Assembly: GCA_958295895.1 (NCBI GenBank)
Contig: CATQHI010000002.1
Span: forward strand, 186,001-250,000
Direction of reading: 5' to 3'
Origin: Saprospiraceae bacterium
GTDB lineage: Bacteria > Bacteroidota > Bacteroidia > Chitinophagales > Saprospiraceae
Length of the DNA stretch: 64,000 nucleotides
The translations under genes and the position numbers were made by a program. The number at the start of each line of letters is the position of its first letter. Positions within the stretch are counted from its first letter, which is position 1. Shown piece by piece: positions 24,575 through 33,405 of the stretch. Below the pieces are notes generated by a model. That model saw only the letters and a list, made by a program, of their open reading frames with translations. It was not told the origin of the DNA and did not search any database.

Positions 24575-25990
24575 ATGAAACTCCTCAACTTCTTACTCGC
24601 TGCCCTTTGCTGCCTAACTGTGCTATCCGGCCTCACCGCCCAATCTTCCGCCATCGACTCGCTGGACAACGAACTGGAACGGCTAGCCGCCGCCGGTCAC
24701 CTGAGCGGTAATCTCCTGCTTGCCGAAGGGGACCAAATTCTACTGCGCAAGAGCTACGGCTACGCCGATTTCGACCGACGGGTACCACTACAGGAAGATG
24801 CCGTATTCGAGCTCGCCTCGGTAACCAAGCAGTTCACCGCCGCAGCCATATCGCTACTAGTCGCTGATGGAAAGCTGGACCTGGATGCTCCGGTGATGGA
24901 CTACCTACCGGAGCTGGCCGCCTACCCGGACCTCACGACCCACCAGCTAGTCCACCATACCGGAGGGCTACCCGACTATATGTCGCTAGCCGACTCGCTG
25001 GATGACGGACAGGAATTTGTGACCAACGACCTCATTCTGGACTACCTACGCGACAGTCAGCCGGCGGCTGAATTTTCTCCAGGAGAGAAGTTCGAATACA
25101 GCAACACCGGCTACGTAGTGCTAGCCTCCCTGATCGAACGGGTCAGCGGACAACCCTTCGGTGGGTTCCTGAAGGAGCGACTGTTCAAGCCGCTAGGCAT
25201 GAACGACAGCCAGGTATACCGCCGCCGCTACGAAAAGGACCGCAGGGTGGAGCGTTTCGTACCCGGCTACGTGTGGGATGGAGCGCAGTACGTAATACCG
25301 GACTCGCTTGCGGACTATGCATTCGTAACTACCCTCGACGGCATCTACGGCGACGGTATGGTCAACTCGACCCTCGACGACCTCTACCGCTGGGACCGTG
25401 CACTGGCCCGGGGTGAACTGCTCGATACAGCGCTGCTCTTCCGTTCGGGCATGACCACGGCCAGTGACACGACAGAATACGGCTTCGGGCAGGGAGTCAG
25501 TCGCATTCCCACGTACGGCTACACCATCAGTCACTCCGGTGGCTGGCCCGGAGTAGCTACCCACATCTACCGCTTCCCGGAGACGGACCGCGTACTGATC
25601 TTCCTACGTAACGATGATGGCGGCCGTGACCCCCGTATCACCACACTGCGCTCCGCCCTACTCGCCCTGCACGGCCTACCGATCAAGGTGGAAGGATTAT
25701 ACCCACCAGAAGCGGAACCCGTAGATACTGCCGCGGTGAAGGAACTGGTGGGCACCTACGCCGTCTCTCCGGAGTTTAAACTAACCTTTTTTCTACGGGA
25801 AGACGGGGCATTCATGGGACAGGCTACCGGGCAGCAAGCCTTTGAACTCGGGAAGCATCCGCAGGAAGATCGCTACATGATCACGGTAGTCGACGCTGAG
25901 CTACAGTTTCAGCGCGACAAGGATGGGCAAGTAGCGGAGGTCGTGCTATACCAAAGTGGACAGGAGATCGTCGCCACTCGGGAGGAGTAA
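24575..25990 (+). CDS. serine hydrolase, class C beta-lactamase fold
   Basis: This 471-residue exported protein has a signal peptide (MKLLNFLLAALCCLTVLSGLTAQ). The penicillin-binding/beta-lactamase domain carries the nucleophile motif SVTK in ELASVTKQFTAAAISLL (near residue 88), the YSN motif in FEYSNTGYVVLASLIE and the third-box HSGG in TISHSGGWPGVATHIYR. An extra C-terminal domain of about 90 residues (VGTYAVSPEFKLTFFLREDG) is typical of D-aminopeptidase or esterase relatives (DUF3471-like). The real substrate may be a peptide or ester rather than a beta-lactam. It is transcribed alone. Confidence 0.92.
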   Translation: MKLLNFLLAALCCLTVLSGLTAQSSAIDSLDNELERLAAAGHLSGNLLLAEGDQILLRKSYGYADFDRRVPLQEDAVFELASVTKQFTAAAISLLVADGKLDLDAPVMDYLPELAAYPDLTTHQLVHHTGGLPDYMSLADSLDDGQEFVTNDLILDYLRDSQPAAEFSPGEKFEYSNTGYVVLASLIERVSGQPFGGFLKERLFKPLGMNDSQVYRRRYEKDRRVERFVPGYVWDGAQYVIPDSLADYAFVTTLDGIYGDGMVNSTLDDLYRWDRALARGELLDTALLFRSGMTTASDTTEYGFGQGVSRIPTYGYTISHSGGWPGVATHIYRFPETDRVLIFLRNDDGGRDPRITTLRSALLALHGLPIKVEGLYPPEAEPVDTAAVKELVGTYAVSPEFKLTFFLREDGAFMGQATGQQAFELGKHPQEDRYMITVVDAELQFQRDKDGQVAEVVLYQSGQEIVATREE

Positions 25991-26017
25991 AGCGCTTCCG
26001 CCAAATTTACGTCCCCC

Positions 26018-26035
26018 GCACCCGCGACCCCGCCC
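26018..26035 (-). repeat. dispersed GC-rich motif, diverged copy
   Basis: GCACCCGCGACCCCGCCC differs from the reverse consensus at two positions. It lies between the serine hydrolase stop and the nadE promoter. Confidence 0.6.
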
Positions 26036-26047
26036 TCCTTACTTAGC

Positions 26048-26078
26048 TTGTAAATTAAACTAAGACACCGTATCTTTG
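26048..26078 (+). promoter_or_regulatory. Bacteroidota-type promoter for nadE
   Basis: TATCTTTG (26071-26078) is a perfect TAnnTTTG -7 box, and TTG at 26048-26050 is spaced 20 bp upstream as expected for a -33 element. The ATG is 22 bp downstream. Confidence 0.65.
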
Positions 26079-26100
26079 CCCCATACTACCTTACCCCCCC

Positions 26101-27741
26101 ATGAATATTGCCCTCGCCCAAATCAACGTCCACGTCGGAAACTTCGACGCCAACCTGCAAAAAATGCTCGACTATACCCGGCGGGCCAGGGAGCAGGGGG
26201 CGGACCTCGTCGTCTTTCCCGAACTCGCTACCGTGGGCTACCCGCCGCGGGACTTCCTGGAGTTCGATGACTTCATCGAGAAATCGGATACGGTCGTGCA
26301 GCAACTCGCCCAGGCCGCCGACGGCATCGCGATCATCGTAGGTGCCCCCACCAAGAACCCGGTGGTGGAGGGCAAGGACCTGTACAACAGCGCCTACTTC
26401 CTGGCGGGCGGTCGCATCCAGCAGGTACAACACAAGACGCTGCTGCCGACCTACGACGTCTTCGACGAGTACCGCTACTTCGAGCCCGCCGCGGAGTGGA
26501 ACGTGGTGCGCTACCAGGATAAGACCATCGCCCTGGTCGTCTGTGAGGACAGCTGGAACGTCGGCAACGAGAACCCGCTCTATAAGATCAACCCCATGGA
26601 CCGGATGCTGGAGCAGCAGCCCGATCTGATCATCAATATCTCGGCCAGTCCCTTCGCCTACGACCACGCCGCTGAGCGGGTCGCGGCCATGCGCGCGAAC
26701 GTGGAGCGCTACGACTTGCCCCTGTACCTGGTCAACCACGTGGGCGCCCAAACCGAGGTCCTCTTCGACGGCGGCTCCCTGGTGGTCAACTCCCGCGGTG
26801 AGGTAGTCGACGAGATGCCCTATTTCGAAGAGAGCATGCGCATCTACAACACCGAGGAGGTACAGGAGGGCAGCGACGTAAGCGGCGAGCGGGAACGCGA
26901 TAAGATGACGCTGATCCACGACGCACTGGTGATGGGCATCCGGCAGTACTTCGGCAAGCTAGGCTTTAAGCGAGCCATTCTGGGGCTTAGTGGCGGTATC
27001 GACTCCGCGTTGGTAGCCGTGCTCGCCGCCCGCGCCCTGGGCCCCGACAACCTGCGTTGCATCCTGATGCCGAGCCAGCATAGTTCCGACCACAGCGTCA
27101 ACGATGCCCGCCAGCTGGCGCAGAACCTGGGCTGCCAGTACGATATTGTGCCCATCGAGAGCGTCTACCATAGCTATATGGACCTGCTCCAACCCCACTT
27201 CTTCGGCCAGAAAGAGGGACTTACCGAGGAAAACCTCCAGGCGCGTATCCGCGGGATGATCCTGATGGCCTTCAGCAATAAGTTCGGCAACATCGTGCTC
27301 AATACCAGCAACAAGAGCGAGATGGCCGTGGGCTACGGCACGCTGTACGGCGACATGTGCGGCGGCCTCAGCGTGATTGGCGACGTGTACAAGACGGAGT
27401 GCTTCGAGCTGTCCCGCTTCATCAACCGCGACGGCGAGGTCATTCCCGACAACATTATCACCAAGCCCCCCAGCGCCGAGCTCAAGCCCGATCAGCTCGA
27501 CAGCGACAGCTTGCCCCCCTACCCCGAGCTCGACGCCGTGCTGTACCAGTACATCGAGCTGCACAAAAGCCCCCAGGACATCATCGAGGCCGGTGCCGAT
27601 CCGCTGCTCGTACAGAAGGCCCTACGGCTAGTCAACATCAACGAGTTCAAGCGGCACCAGACGGCCCCCGTGCTGCGGGTGAGCCGCAAGGCCTTCGGGA
27701 TGGGGCGGCGCTTCCCAATCGTGGCGAAGTACCTCAGCTAG
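26101..27741 (+). CDS. nadE: glutamine-dependent NAD+ synthetase
   Basis: This 546-residue two-domain enzyme makes NAD+ from deamido-NAD+, ATP and glutamine. The N-terminal nitrilase-like amidase (about 1-250) shows the Glu-Lys-Cys triad in VFPELATVGYPPRDF, KTLLPTYDVFDEYRYF and ALVVCEDSWNVGN. The C-terminal synthetase (about 270-546) has the ATP-binding P-loop LGLSGGIDSALVAVLAARA and the segment NTSNKSEMAVGYGTLYGD. Both active sites are intact, so it can use glutamine as nitrogen donor. It is preceded by a well-formed promoter and followed by a GC-rich repeat region. Confidence 0.97.
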   Translation: MNIALAQINVHVGNFDANLQKMLDYTRRAREQGADLVVFPELATVGYPPRDFLEFDDFIEKSDTVVQQLAQAADGIAIIVGAPTKNPVVEGKDLYNSAYFLAGGRIQQVQHKTLLPTYDVFDEYRYFEPAAEWNVVRYQDKTIALVVCEDSWNVGNENPLYKINPMDRMLEQQPDLIINISASPFAYDHAAERVAAMRANVERYDLPLYLVNHVGAQTEVLFDGGSLVVNSRGEVVDEMPYFEESMRIYNTEEVQEGSDVSGERERDKMTLIHDALVMGIRQYFGKLGFKRAILGLSGGIDSALVAVLAARALGPDNLRCILMPSQHSSDHSVNDARQLAQNLGCQYDIVPIESVYHSYMDLLQPHFFGQKEGLTEENLQARIRGMILMAFSNKFGNIVLNTSNKSEMAVGYGTLYGDMCGGLSVIGDVYKTECFELSRFINRDGEVIPDNIITKPPSAELKPDQLDSDSLPPYPELDAVLYQYIELHKSPQDIIEAGADPLLVQKALRLVNINEFKRHQTAPVLRVSRKAFGMGRRFPIVAKYLS

Positions 27742-27757
27742 GCTTGTCCGGACTAGC

Positions 27758-27866
27758 CTCGTCCGCCGAGCGTTGCGCAGCTTCGCTCGTCGGCCGAGGT
27801 GATGCAAAGGGCACGGAATATTTCTGTCGGCGGACGAGTCAAACTACGTATGGCTCGGCCGACGAC
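27758..27866. repeat. cluster of GC-rich inverted repeats (CGTCCGCCGA/TCGGCCGA family)
   Basis: Four related units, CTCGTCCGCCGAG (27758-27770), CTCGTCGGCCGAG (27786-27798), TCGGCGGACGAG (27827-27838) and GGCTCGGCCGACGACG (27852-27866), alternate in orientation between nadE and the DUF819 gene. Relatives occur at 42143-42210, 57334-57400 and 60808-60820. Confidence 0.8.
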
Positions 27867-27881
27867 GTAACTTGGCTCCCG

Positions 27882-29273
27882 ATGCAGCCTCTGATCACCA
27901 ACGACGCCGTAGTCTTCGGCATCCTTCTTACCATTCTGGCCCTGGTCTTCACCACCGCCAGCAGTGAGCGGCCATTCTGGAAGACCTTCTACACCTACGT
28001 ACCGGCGCTACTGCTGTGCTACTTCCTGCCGGCGCTGCTGAACTGGCCGCTGGGCATTATTGCATATGACTGGTATGAATCGAGTATATTCCAGGCAGTG
28101 CCGGAGATCTGTGGTATGTATACTGATTGTGATCAACTGTCCTTTTCTGAGATAAATAGAACGCTTGAGCTATTTGGATTGGACCCCGCAGACTATACTG
28201 AACACACCGGCCACAGCCAACTGTACTTTATGGCCAGTCGCTACCTGCTACCGGCCTCGCTGATTCTCCTGTGCCTCAACATCGACATCCCCGGCATCAT
28301 CAACCTGGGCTACCGCGCCATCGTCATGTTCCTGGCCGCGACCTTCGGCATCGTACTGGGCGGACCGATCGCGCTACTCATTGTCACAACCTTTTTTCCG
28401 GGGCTCATCGACCTCGATCCCGACCTGCTGTGGCGGGGCCTGAGCACCATTGCCGGCTCCTGGATCGGCGGCGGGGCCAACCAGGCGGCCATGCAGATCA
28501 TCAACGAGGTGCCGCCGGGCATCTTCGGGCAGATGATCGTGGTGGACGTACTTGTCGCCAATATCTGGCTGGCCTTCCTGCTCTTCGGGGCAGGGCGAGC
28601 AGCGCGAATCGACCGCCTCATTGGGGCAGACGGATCGGCCATCGACGCCCTGGTCAAGAAGATGGAAGATTATGCCGACCAAGTACGGCGCATCCCCACC
28701 AGTGTGGATCTATACAAGCTACTGGGCGTAGCCTTCGGCGGCGTGGCCCTGGCGCACCTCGGGGCCGATCTTATCGCACCCTTCTTCGGCCAGTACGCAG
28801 AGGCTCTCGACGCCCTCCGCCTCAACACCCTCACCAGCGGCTTCTTCTGGATGGTCGTGCTGGCCACCACCTTCGGCTTCCTATTCAGTTTCACCTCCGC
28901 CCGCAAGCTAGAGGGCGTAGGGGCCAGCAAGTGGGGCGGCGTGATGATCTACATCCTCGTGGCCACCATCGGCATGCAGATGAACATCGGCGACGTACTG
29001 GATAACCTGGGCCTGTTCGCCATCGGATTGATCTGGATGCTGGTGCACATCACGGTGCTGCTGGGTACGGCGTATCTGATCAAGGCACCGTTCTTCTTCG
29101 TGGCGGTGGGCAGTCAGGCGAATGTGGGCGGGGCCGCTAGTGCGCCGGTGGTGGCGAGCGCGTTCAATCCCGTACTGGCTCCGGTGGGGGCCATTATGGC
29201 GGTGATCGGGTATGCCCTGGGTACCTACGGGGCGCTGCTGTGCTCCTACTTGATGGAGATTTCTGTTAATTGA
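27882..29273 (+). CDS. DUF819 family membrane protein
   Basis: This 463-residue polytopic membrane protein starts at ATG 27882 (MQPLITNDAVVFGILLTILA); the frame stays open far upstream inside nadE but that is not coding. About ten helices are visible, including LLCLNIDIPGIINLGYRAIV, TIAGSWIGGGANQAAM and VAVGSQANVGGAASAPVVA. The last two Gly-rich motifs are characteristic of DUF819 and suggest a transporter-like fold related to glutamate/citrate carriers. Residues about 65-110 form a hydrophilic insert encoded by locally AT-richer DNA. The substrate is unknown. Confidence 0.92.
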   Translation: MQPLITNDAVVFGILLTILALVFTTASSERPFWKTFYTYVPALLLCYFLPALLNWPLGIIAYDWYESSIFQAVPEICGMYTDCDQLSFSEINRTLELFGLDPADYTEHTGHSQLYFMASRYLLPASLILLCLNIDIPGIINLGYRAIVMFLAATFGIVLGGPIALLIVTTFFPGLIDLDPDLLWRGLSTIAGSWIGGGANQAAMQIINEVPPGIFGQMIVVDVLVANIWLAFLLFGAGRAARIDRLIGADGSAIDALVKKMEDYADQVRRIPTSVDLYKLLGVAFGGVALAHLGADLIAPFFGQYAEALDALRLNTLTSGFFWMVVLATTFGFLFSFTSARKLEGVGASKWGGVMIYILVATIGMQMNIGDVLDNLGLFAIGLIWMLVHITVLLGTAYLIKAPFFFVAVGSQANVGGAASAPVVASAFNPVLAPVGAIMAVIGYALGTYGALLCSYLMEISVN

Positions 29274-29297
29274 CGGTTGCACCACCGAAGGGTATTG

Positions 29298-29393
29298 GCG
29301 CGCAAAGCGCGCGGGGGGTGAACCACAGAGGATGCAGAGGGCCGCAGAGACGTGATAGGTGTACCTCTGCGTCTCTCTGCGCACTCTGTGGTT
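29298..29393. repeat. intergenic hairpins, including a long imperfect ACCACAGAG inverted repeat
   Basis: A short perfect hairpin, GCGCGC-AAA-GCGCGC (29298-29312), is followed by a 73-bp imperfect inverted repeat whose outer arms are AACCACAGAG (29321-29330) and CTCTGTGGTT (29384-29393). The inner arms are rich in GCAGAG/CTCTGC. Repeats of this ACCACAGAGG type are scattered in many unrelated bacterial genomes. It lies between the DUF819 and SDR genes and may act as an RNA structure or terminator. Confidence 0.8.
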
Positions 29394-29429
29394 GAATAAA
29401 AAGCGACGCAGTCGCAAAACAGTAAGACT

Positions 29430-30269
29430 ATGCAACAAACAACCCTAATCACCGGTGTAAGCTCCGGGATCGGCCTAACCACCGCCAAGTACCTCCTCCA
29501 GCGCGGCTACACCGTCTACGGCAGCCTCCGGGGCGGGAACGCAGGTGCGGACCAACTTGCCAAGTACCCCACCTTCACCCCCCTCACCTTCGACGTCACC
29601 GACCGACCGGCCATCCACGCCGCCGTGCAACAGATTCGGGAGACCGGCCACCAGCTCACGGGGGTGGTCAACAACGCCGGCGTCGCCATTAGCGGACCGG
29701 TAGAAACCCTCAGCGAGGCGCAGTACCGCAAGCAATTCGACGTAAATGTGTTCGGGCTGCTGGCCGTGTGTCAGGAGACGCTGCCGCTGCTCCACGCTGC
29801 CCAAGAAGCCGGCCTCAGCCCCCGCATCGTTAACGTAGGCAGTGTGTCCGGCTACCTCACTTCCCCCTTTACCACCCTATACTCGGCCTCCAAATTTGCC
29901 GTAGAGGCCCTCACCGATGGGATGCGCCGCGAGCTCCTCCCCTTCGGTATCGACGTGATCAGCATTGCCCCCGGCCCGGTCAAAACCCCCATCTGGGCCA
30001 AGGGCCGCGAGCAGACCGCGGCCTACCGCGGTACTCGCTACGAGAAAGTACTGGAAAAGCTCGGCCCCTACACCGAAGCGGCTGAAGCGGATGGCGTGGA
30101 GCCGGAGGTAGTAGCAGAAGCGATCTACAAAGCCCTCACCGACGAAAAGCCAAACCCTAACGTACTGGTCATGAAGCGCGGCTGGCTCGTGAAGCTGCTA
30201 CGCCTGACGCCCAAGCGCTTCCAGGATAGGTTCTTTCTGAAGCGGCTGGCGGAGAATCGGCGGTACTAA
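29430..30269 (+). CDS. short-chain dehydrogenase/reductase (SDR)
   Basis: This 279-residue classical SDR uses NAD(P)H. The cofactor motif TGVSSGIGLTTAKYL lies at residues 8-22, the structural NNAGVAISG near 90 and the catalytic Ser and YxxxK in VGSVSGYL and YSASKFAVEAL. The arginine-rich VYGSLRGG after the second strand suggests NADPH preference. Residues 34-40 (GGNAGAD) are encoded by a diverged copy of the dispersed GC-rich motif. The substrate cannot be told from sequence. A flavin reductase gene follows 9 bp downstream, so the two are probably one transcript. Confidence 0.93.
   Translation: MQQTTLITGVSSGIGLTTAKYLLQRGYTVYGSLRGGNAGADQLAKYPTFTPLTFDVTDRPAIHAAVQQIRETGHQLTGVVNNAGVAISGPVETLSEAQYRKQFDVNVFGLLAVCQETLPLLHAAQEAGLSPRIVNVGSVSGYLTSPFTTLYSASKFAVEALTDGMRRELLPFGIDVISIAPGPVKTPIWAKGREQTAAYRGTRYEKVLEKLGPYTEAAEADGVEPEVVAEAIYKALTDEKPNPNVLVMKRGWLVKLLRLTPKRFQDRFFLKRLAENRRY
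29531..29548 (+). repeat. dispersed GC-rich motif inside the SDR gene
   Basis: GGGCGGGAACGCAGGTGC matches the consensus at 16 of 18 positions and encodes part of GGNAGAD. Confidence 0.6.
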
Positions 30270-30278
30270 CTTCGCCCC

Positions 30279-30887
30279 ATGCACCTGACCCCCGAAACCC
30301 TCGCCGACCACGACCGCAACTACCGCCGCAATTTCTACAATACCCTGCCCGGGCCCCGCGGCGTCCACCTCATCGGCACCAAGGGGCATCGCGGCACGGA
30401 GAATCTCGGCGTGTTTAGCTCGGTAGTGCATCTGGGGGCCAGTCCGGCGCTACTGGGCTTTCACCTGCGGCCGCTCACCGTGCCCCGCCATACCTACCAC
30501 CACCTCAAGGCGCAGGGCTGGTTCACGCTCAATACCCTGCACCCCGCTATCCTGCAGCAGGGCCACCAGACCAGCGCCAACTACGAGCTCAAAACCTCCG
30601 AGTTTGCCGCCACGGGCCTGACGCCTGAGTATAGCGAACTATGTAAGGCCCCCTACGTGCAGGAAAGCCAGGTTAAAATCGGACTTACCTTGGAGGAGGA
30701 GCACTACATCCGCGCCAACGACACCTACTTCATCGTCGGCCGCATCCGCGAGCTCTTCGTTCCGGAGGCGGCGGTGCTGGAGGATGGCCACGTCGACCAC
30801 GAGCAGCTCCAAACGCTGGCCGTCACGGGGCTGGATACCTACCTACGCGTGGCGGATGGCGAGCGACTGCCCTACGCCCGTCCGTAA
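30279..30887 (+). CDS. flavin reductase family protein
   Basis: This 202-residue protein contains a flavin reductase-like (split-barrel) domain: RRNFYNTLPGPRGVHLIGTK at the N-terminus, ENLGVFSSVVHLGASPALLG and FTLNTLHPAILQQGHQTSA. Such proteins bind FMN and either reduce flavins or act as flavoprotein oxidoreductases. It lies 9 bp after the SDR gene on the same strand, which suggests a shared transcript. The specific partner or substrate is unknown. Confidence 0.88.
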   Translation: MHLTPETLADHDRNYRRNFYNTLPGPRGVHLIGTKGHRGTENLGVFSSVVHLGASPALLGFHLRPLTVPRHTYHHLKAQGWFTLNTLHPAILQQGHQTSANYELKTSEFAATGLTPEYSELCKAPYVQESQVKIGLTLEEEHYIRANDTYFIVGRIRELFVPEAAVLEDGHVDHEQLQTLAVTGLDTYLRVADGERLPYARP

Positions 30888-30938
30888 TCTTGTGTGTGCC
30901 TGCTGCGTTACCTTAGGACATCCTAAAAACGCTACCGC

Positions 30939-32576
30939 ATGTCATTCCGTAATAAGGTTCTGGGCGGGGCCGCAGGTGCAATGCTCCTCGTGGGGCTCAC
31001 CGCTACGACCCTGGCTCCCGTCAACGATAAGTTCTTCGAGATCATGAAGGCCATCGAGGTATACACCAACGTGTATAAAGAGGTAAACACCTACTACGTC
31101 GACGAGATCGAGCCCAATAAACTGATGCGCACCGGTATCGAGGCCATGGTGGAGAGCCTGGACCCCTACACCAACTACATCAGCGAGACCGACGTGGAGA
31201 CCGCCCGCCTACAGCAGAGCGGACAGTATCAGGGCATTGGCGCCGAGATCGAATACATCGACAGCCTGCCGACCATCCTGACATTGTATAAAGATCAACC
31301 CGCCGATCAGGCCGGTCTCCGTACGGGCGACCGCCTGCTACAGGTAGACGGCCGCGAGACCGCCCAGTACAACCGCGAGCAACTGGAGGAGATCATGCGC
31401 GGCTTCCCCGGTACCATCATGGAGCTGACCGTGGACCGGCCCGGCGAGGGCACTCAGCAACTACAACTTACGCGTGGAGACGTGGATATTCCTAACGTCC
31501 CCTACTACGGGATGCTGGAACAAAACGTGGGCTACGTAGCGTTGACCACCTTCACCCAGGAGGCGGCCAAGAATGTACGTGATGCCGTCAGCGAGCTACG
31601 GGCCGAGCACCCCGACATGACCGGCGTCGTACTCGACCTACGCGGCAACGGCGGTGGACTGCTGAACGAGGCCGTCGACATCGTCAACATCTTCGTACCC
31701 AAGGGCGAGACCATCGTGACCACGAAGGGTAAGGTGCGCGACTGGAACCGCAGCTACGAGACCAAGGGCAACCCACTGGATACGGACATTCCGGTAGCCG
31801 TGCTCATCAACCACCGCTCGGCCTCGGCCTCGGAGATCGTCTCGGGGGCGCTGCAGGACCTGGATCGCGGCGTCCTGATCGGCCAGCGCAGCTACGGCAA
31901 GGGGCTGGTGCAGAACATCATGGAAACGGGCTACGGCAGCCGGGTCAAGATCACTACGGCGAAGTACTACATCCCTAGCCAGCGCTGCATTCAGGCCATC
32001 GAATACCGCGACGGCAAGCCCTACGATATTCCCGATGCCCAGCGCGCCGAGTTCAAGACCCGCGGCGGCCGTACCGTACTGGACGGCGGTGGCGTAGCTC
32101 CCGACATCGAGGTGAACGTGCTGGGTCAGCATAACGTAGCTCAGGGCCTGCTGGAGGATTACATCGTCTTCGACTTCGTGAACGAGTGGGTGCGCGATCA
32201 CCCGACGATCGACTCGGTGGCCGATTTTCACTTCCAGGACTGGGACAAGTTCGAGGCCTTCCTCAACCGGGCTGATTTCAACTTCACTTCCCAGGCCGAG
32301 GAGCTACTGGAGGATGCTGCCGCCCGGGCTAAGGAAGAGGGCTACGACATCTCCGCCGAGCTGGCTTCGATCCAGGAGAAGGTCGACCGCGAGCAGGCTA
32401 CGGCCATCGCCAGCCTGAAGGAGGAGATCATCAAGATCATTGAAAAGGAGATCGCCGGCCGCTATTACTACCAGCGGGGGCAGGTGCAGATGGGCCTGCG
32501 TAATGACCAGGAGGTGCAGGAGGCCATTGCGGTGCTGAATGACGGGGCGCGGTATGCGGAACTACTCAGTAAATAA
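30939..32576 (+). CDS. S41 family C-terminal processing peptidase
   Basis: This 545-residue periplasmic protease is anchored or exported by an N-terminal hydrophobic segment (AMLLVGLTATTLAPV). It has a PDZ domain (about 90-180, DQPADQAGLRTGDRLLQVDG) and the S41 catalytic domain: GVVLDLRGNGGGLLNEAV, nucleophile Ser in NHRSASASEIVSGALQDL and Lys in GQRSYGKGLVQN. A long charged C-terminal helix region follows. Such proteases trim or degrade periplasmic proteins by their C-termini. Residues 8-15 (GGAAGA) are encoded by an exact copy of the dispersed motif. Its stop shares a base with the next start (TAATG). Confidence 0.95.
   Translation: MSFRNKVLGGAAGAMLLVGLTATTLAPVNDKFFEIMKAIEVYTNVYKEVNTYYVDEIEPNKLMRTGIEAMVESLDPYTNYISETDVETARLQQSGQYQGIGAEIEYIDSLPTILTLYKDQPADQAGLRTGDRLLQVDGRETAQYNREQLEEIMRGFPGTIMELTVDRPGEGTQQLQLTRGDVDIPNVPYYGMLEQNVGYVALTTFTQEAAKNVRDAVSELRAEHPDMTGVVLDLRGNGGGLLNEAVDIVNIFVPKGETIVTTKGKVRDWNRSYETKGNPLDTDIPVAVLINHRSASASEIVSGALQDLDRGVLIGQRSYGKGLVQNIMETGYGSRVKITTAKYYIPSQRCIQAIEYRDGKPYDIPDAQRAEFKTRGGRTVLDGGGVAPDIEVNVLGQHNVAQGLLEDYIVFDFVNEWVRDHPTIDSVADFHFQDWDKFEAFLNRADFNFTSQAEELLEDAAARAKEEGYDISAELASIQEKVDREQATAIASLKEEIIKIIEKEIAGRYYYQRGQVQMGLRNDQEVQEAIAVLNDGARYAELLSK
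30962..30981 (+). repeat. dispersed GC-rich motif, exact copy inside the S41 peptidase gene
   Basis: GGGCGGGGCCGCAGGTGCAA occupies codons 8-15 and encodes the GGAAGA stretch before the hydrophobic segment. Confidence 0.9.
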
Positions 32577-33403
32577 TGTTTCGGCTAGATCGCACGGCCT
32601 TCCGCATTAACACCTTCGAGGAAGCGGACAGTAACATCCACTACTGGGTGACCCGGCCGCTGGAGGAGCGGCTGCGGGCGGCGGATTTTTTGACGCGGCA
32701 GGCGTATAATATTGCCCCTGATGCGGAGCTACGGTTGGACCGTACCAAATTCTGGATGGGGAAATTGGAAGATCAGGACAAACGGATAATAAGCGAAACT
32801 CCTATTTTAGCAAAAAAAAGTACGATGTCAGCAGCACCTAAACTGACCGAGCGATACACCCCCGATGAGTTTTTTACTCTTCTTGAAGGTAGTCTAGATA
32901 AGTATGAGTACGAGGCGGGGAAGCTTACCATGACGGCCGGGGGGACTGGGAACCACAATACGATCAAATCGGATCTCGCCGGATTTCTAAGCAATCATAC
33001 TCGGCACCACACCGACTGTGAGTTTTTCGACAGCGATCAGGCTACCTACATACCCAATTATGATGCCTATGTTTTTCCCGACCTCACATTCGTCTGCAGA
33101 GACGCCCGGTTTCAGGACCAGGCGCGTCGTCGTTTACTAAACCCTGCACTACTTATAGAGGTGATGTCAGAATCCTCAGAGCTTTATGACCGCAGTGATA
33201 AGTTTCACAAATACAAATCGCTGGGTTCGTTTCGGGAGTATGTACTCATCGATTCTCAGAAGCATCTGGTGGAGAGCTTCTACAAGCAGGATAAAACGCT
33301 GTGGCAGATGGCCACCTGTTTCGATCCTAACGGCTCGCTGTACATACATACGCTTGATGTCGACCTGCCTATGACTGAAATATACCGTCGGGTGGACTTT
33401 TAA
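32576..33403 (+). CDS. Uma2 family (DUF820) protein with an in-frame N-terminal extension
   Basis: The open frame of 275 codons joins two parts. Residues 84-275 (from ATG 32825, MSAAPKLTERYTPDEFF) form a Uma2/DUF820 PD-(D/E)XK nuclease-like domain with VFPDLTFVCRD, LLIEVMSESSELYDRSDK and REYVLIDSQ. Residues 1-65 (MFRLDRTAFRINTFEEADSN, LDRTKFWM) resemble a separate short Bacteroidota family that I can recognise only by its FEEAD and LDRT.F motifs. The two are linked without a stop, either as a true fusion or as a decayed small gene reading into Uma2. The first start shares a base with the S41 stop. The Uma2 family is highly amplified in some bacteria and its role is uncertain. Confidence 0.8.
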   Translation: MFRLDRTAFRINTFEEADSNIHYWVTRPLEERLRAADFLTRQAYNIAPDAELRLDRTKFWMGKLEDQDKRIISETPILAKKSTMSAAPKLTERYTPDEFFTLLEGSLDKYEYEAGKLTMTAGGTGNHNTIKSDLAGFLSNHTRHHTDCEFFDSDQATYIPNYDAYVFPDLTFVCRDARFQDQARRRLLNPALLIEVMSESSELYDRSDKFHKYKSLGSFREYVLIDSQKHLVESFYKQDKTLWQMATCFDPNGSLYIHTLDVDLPMTEIYRRVDF

Positions 33404-33405
33404 CA

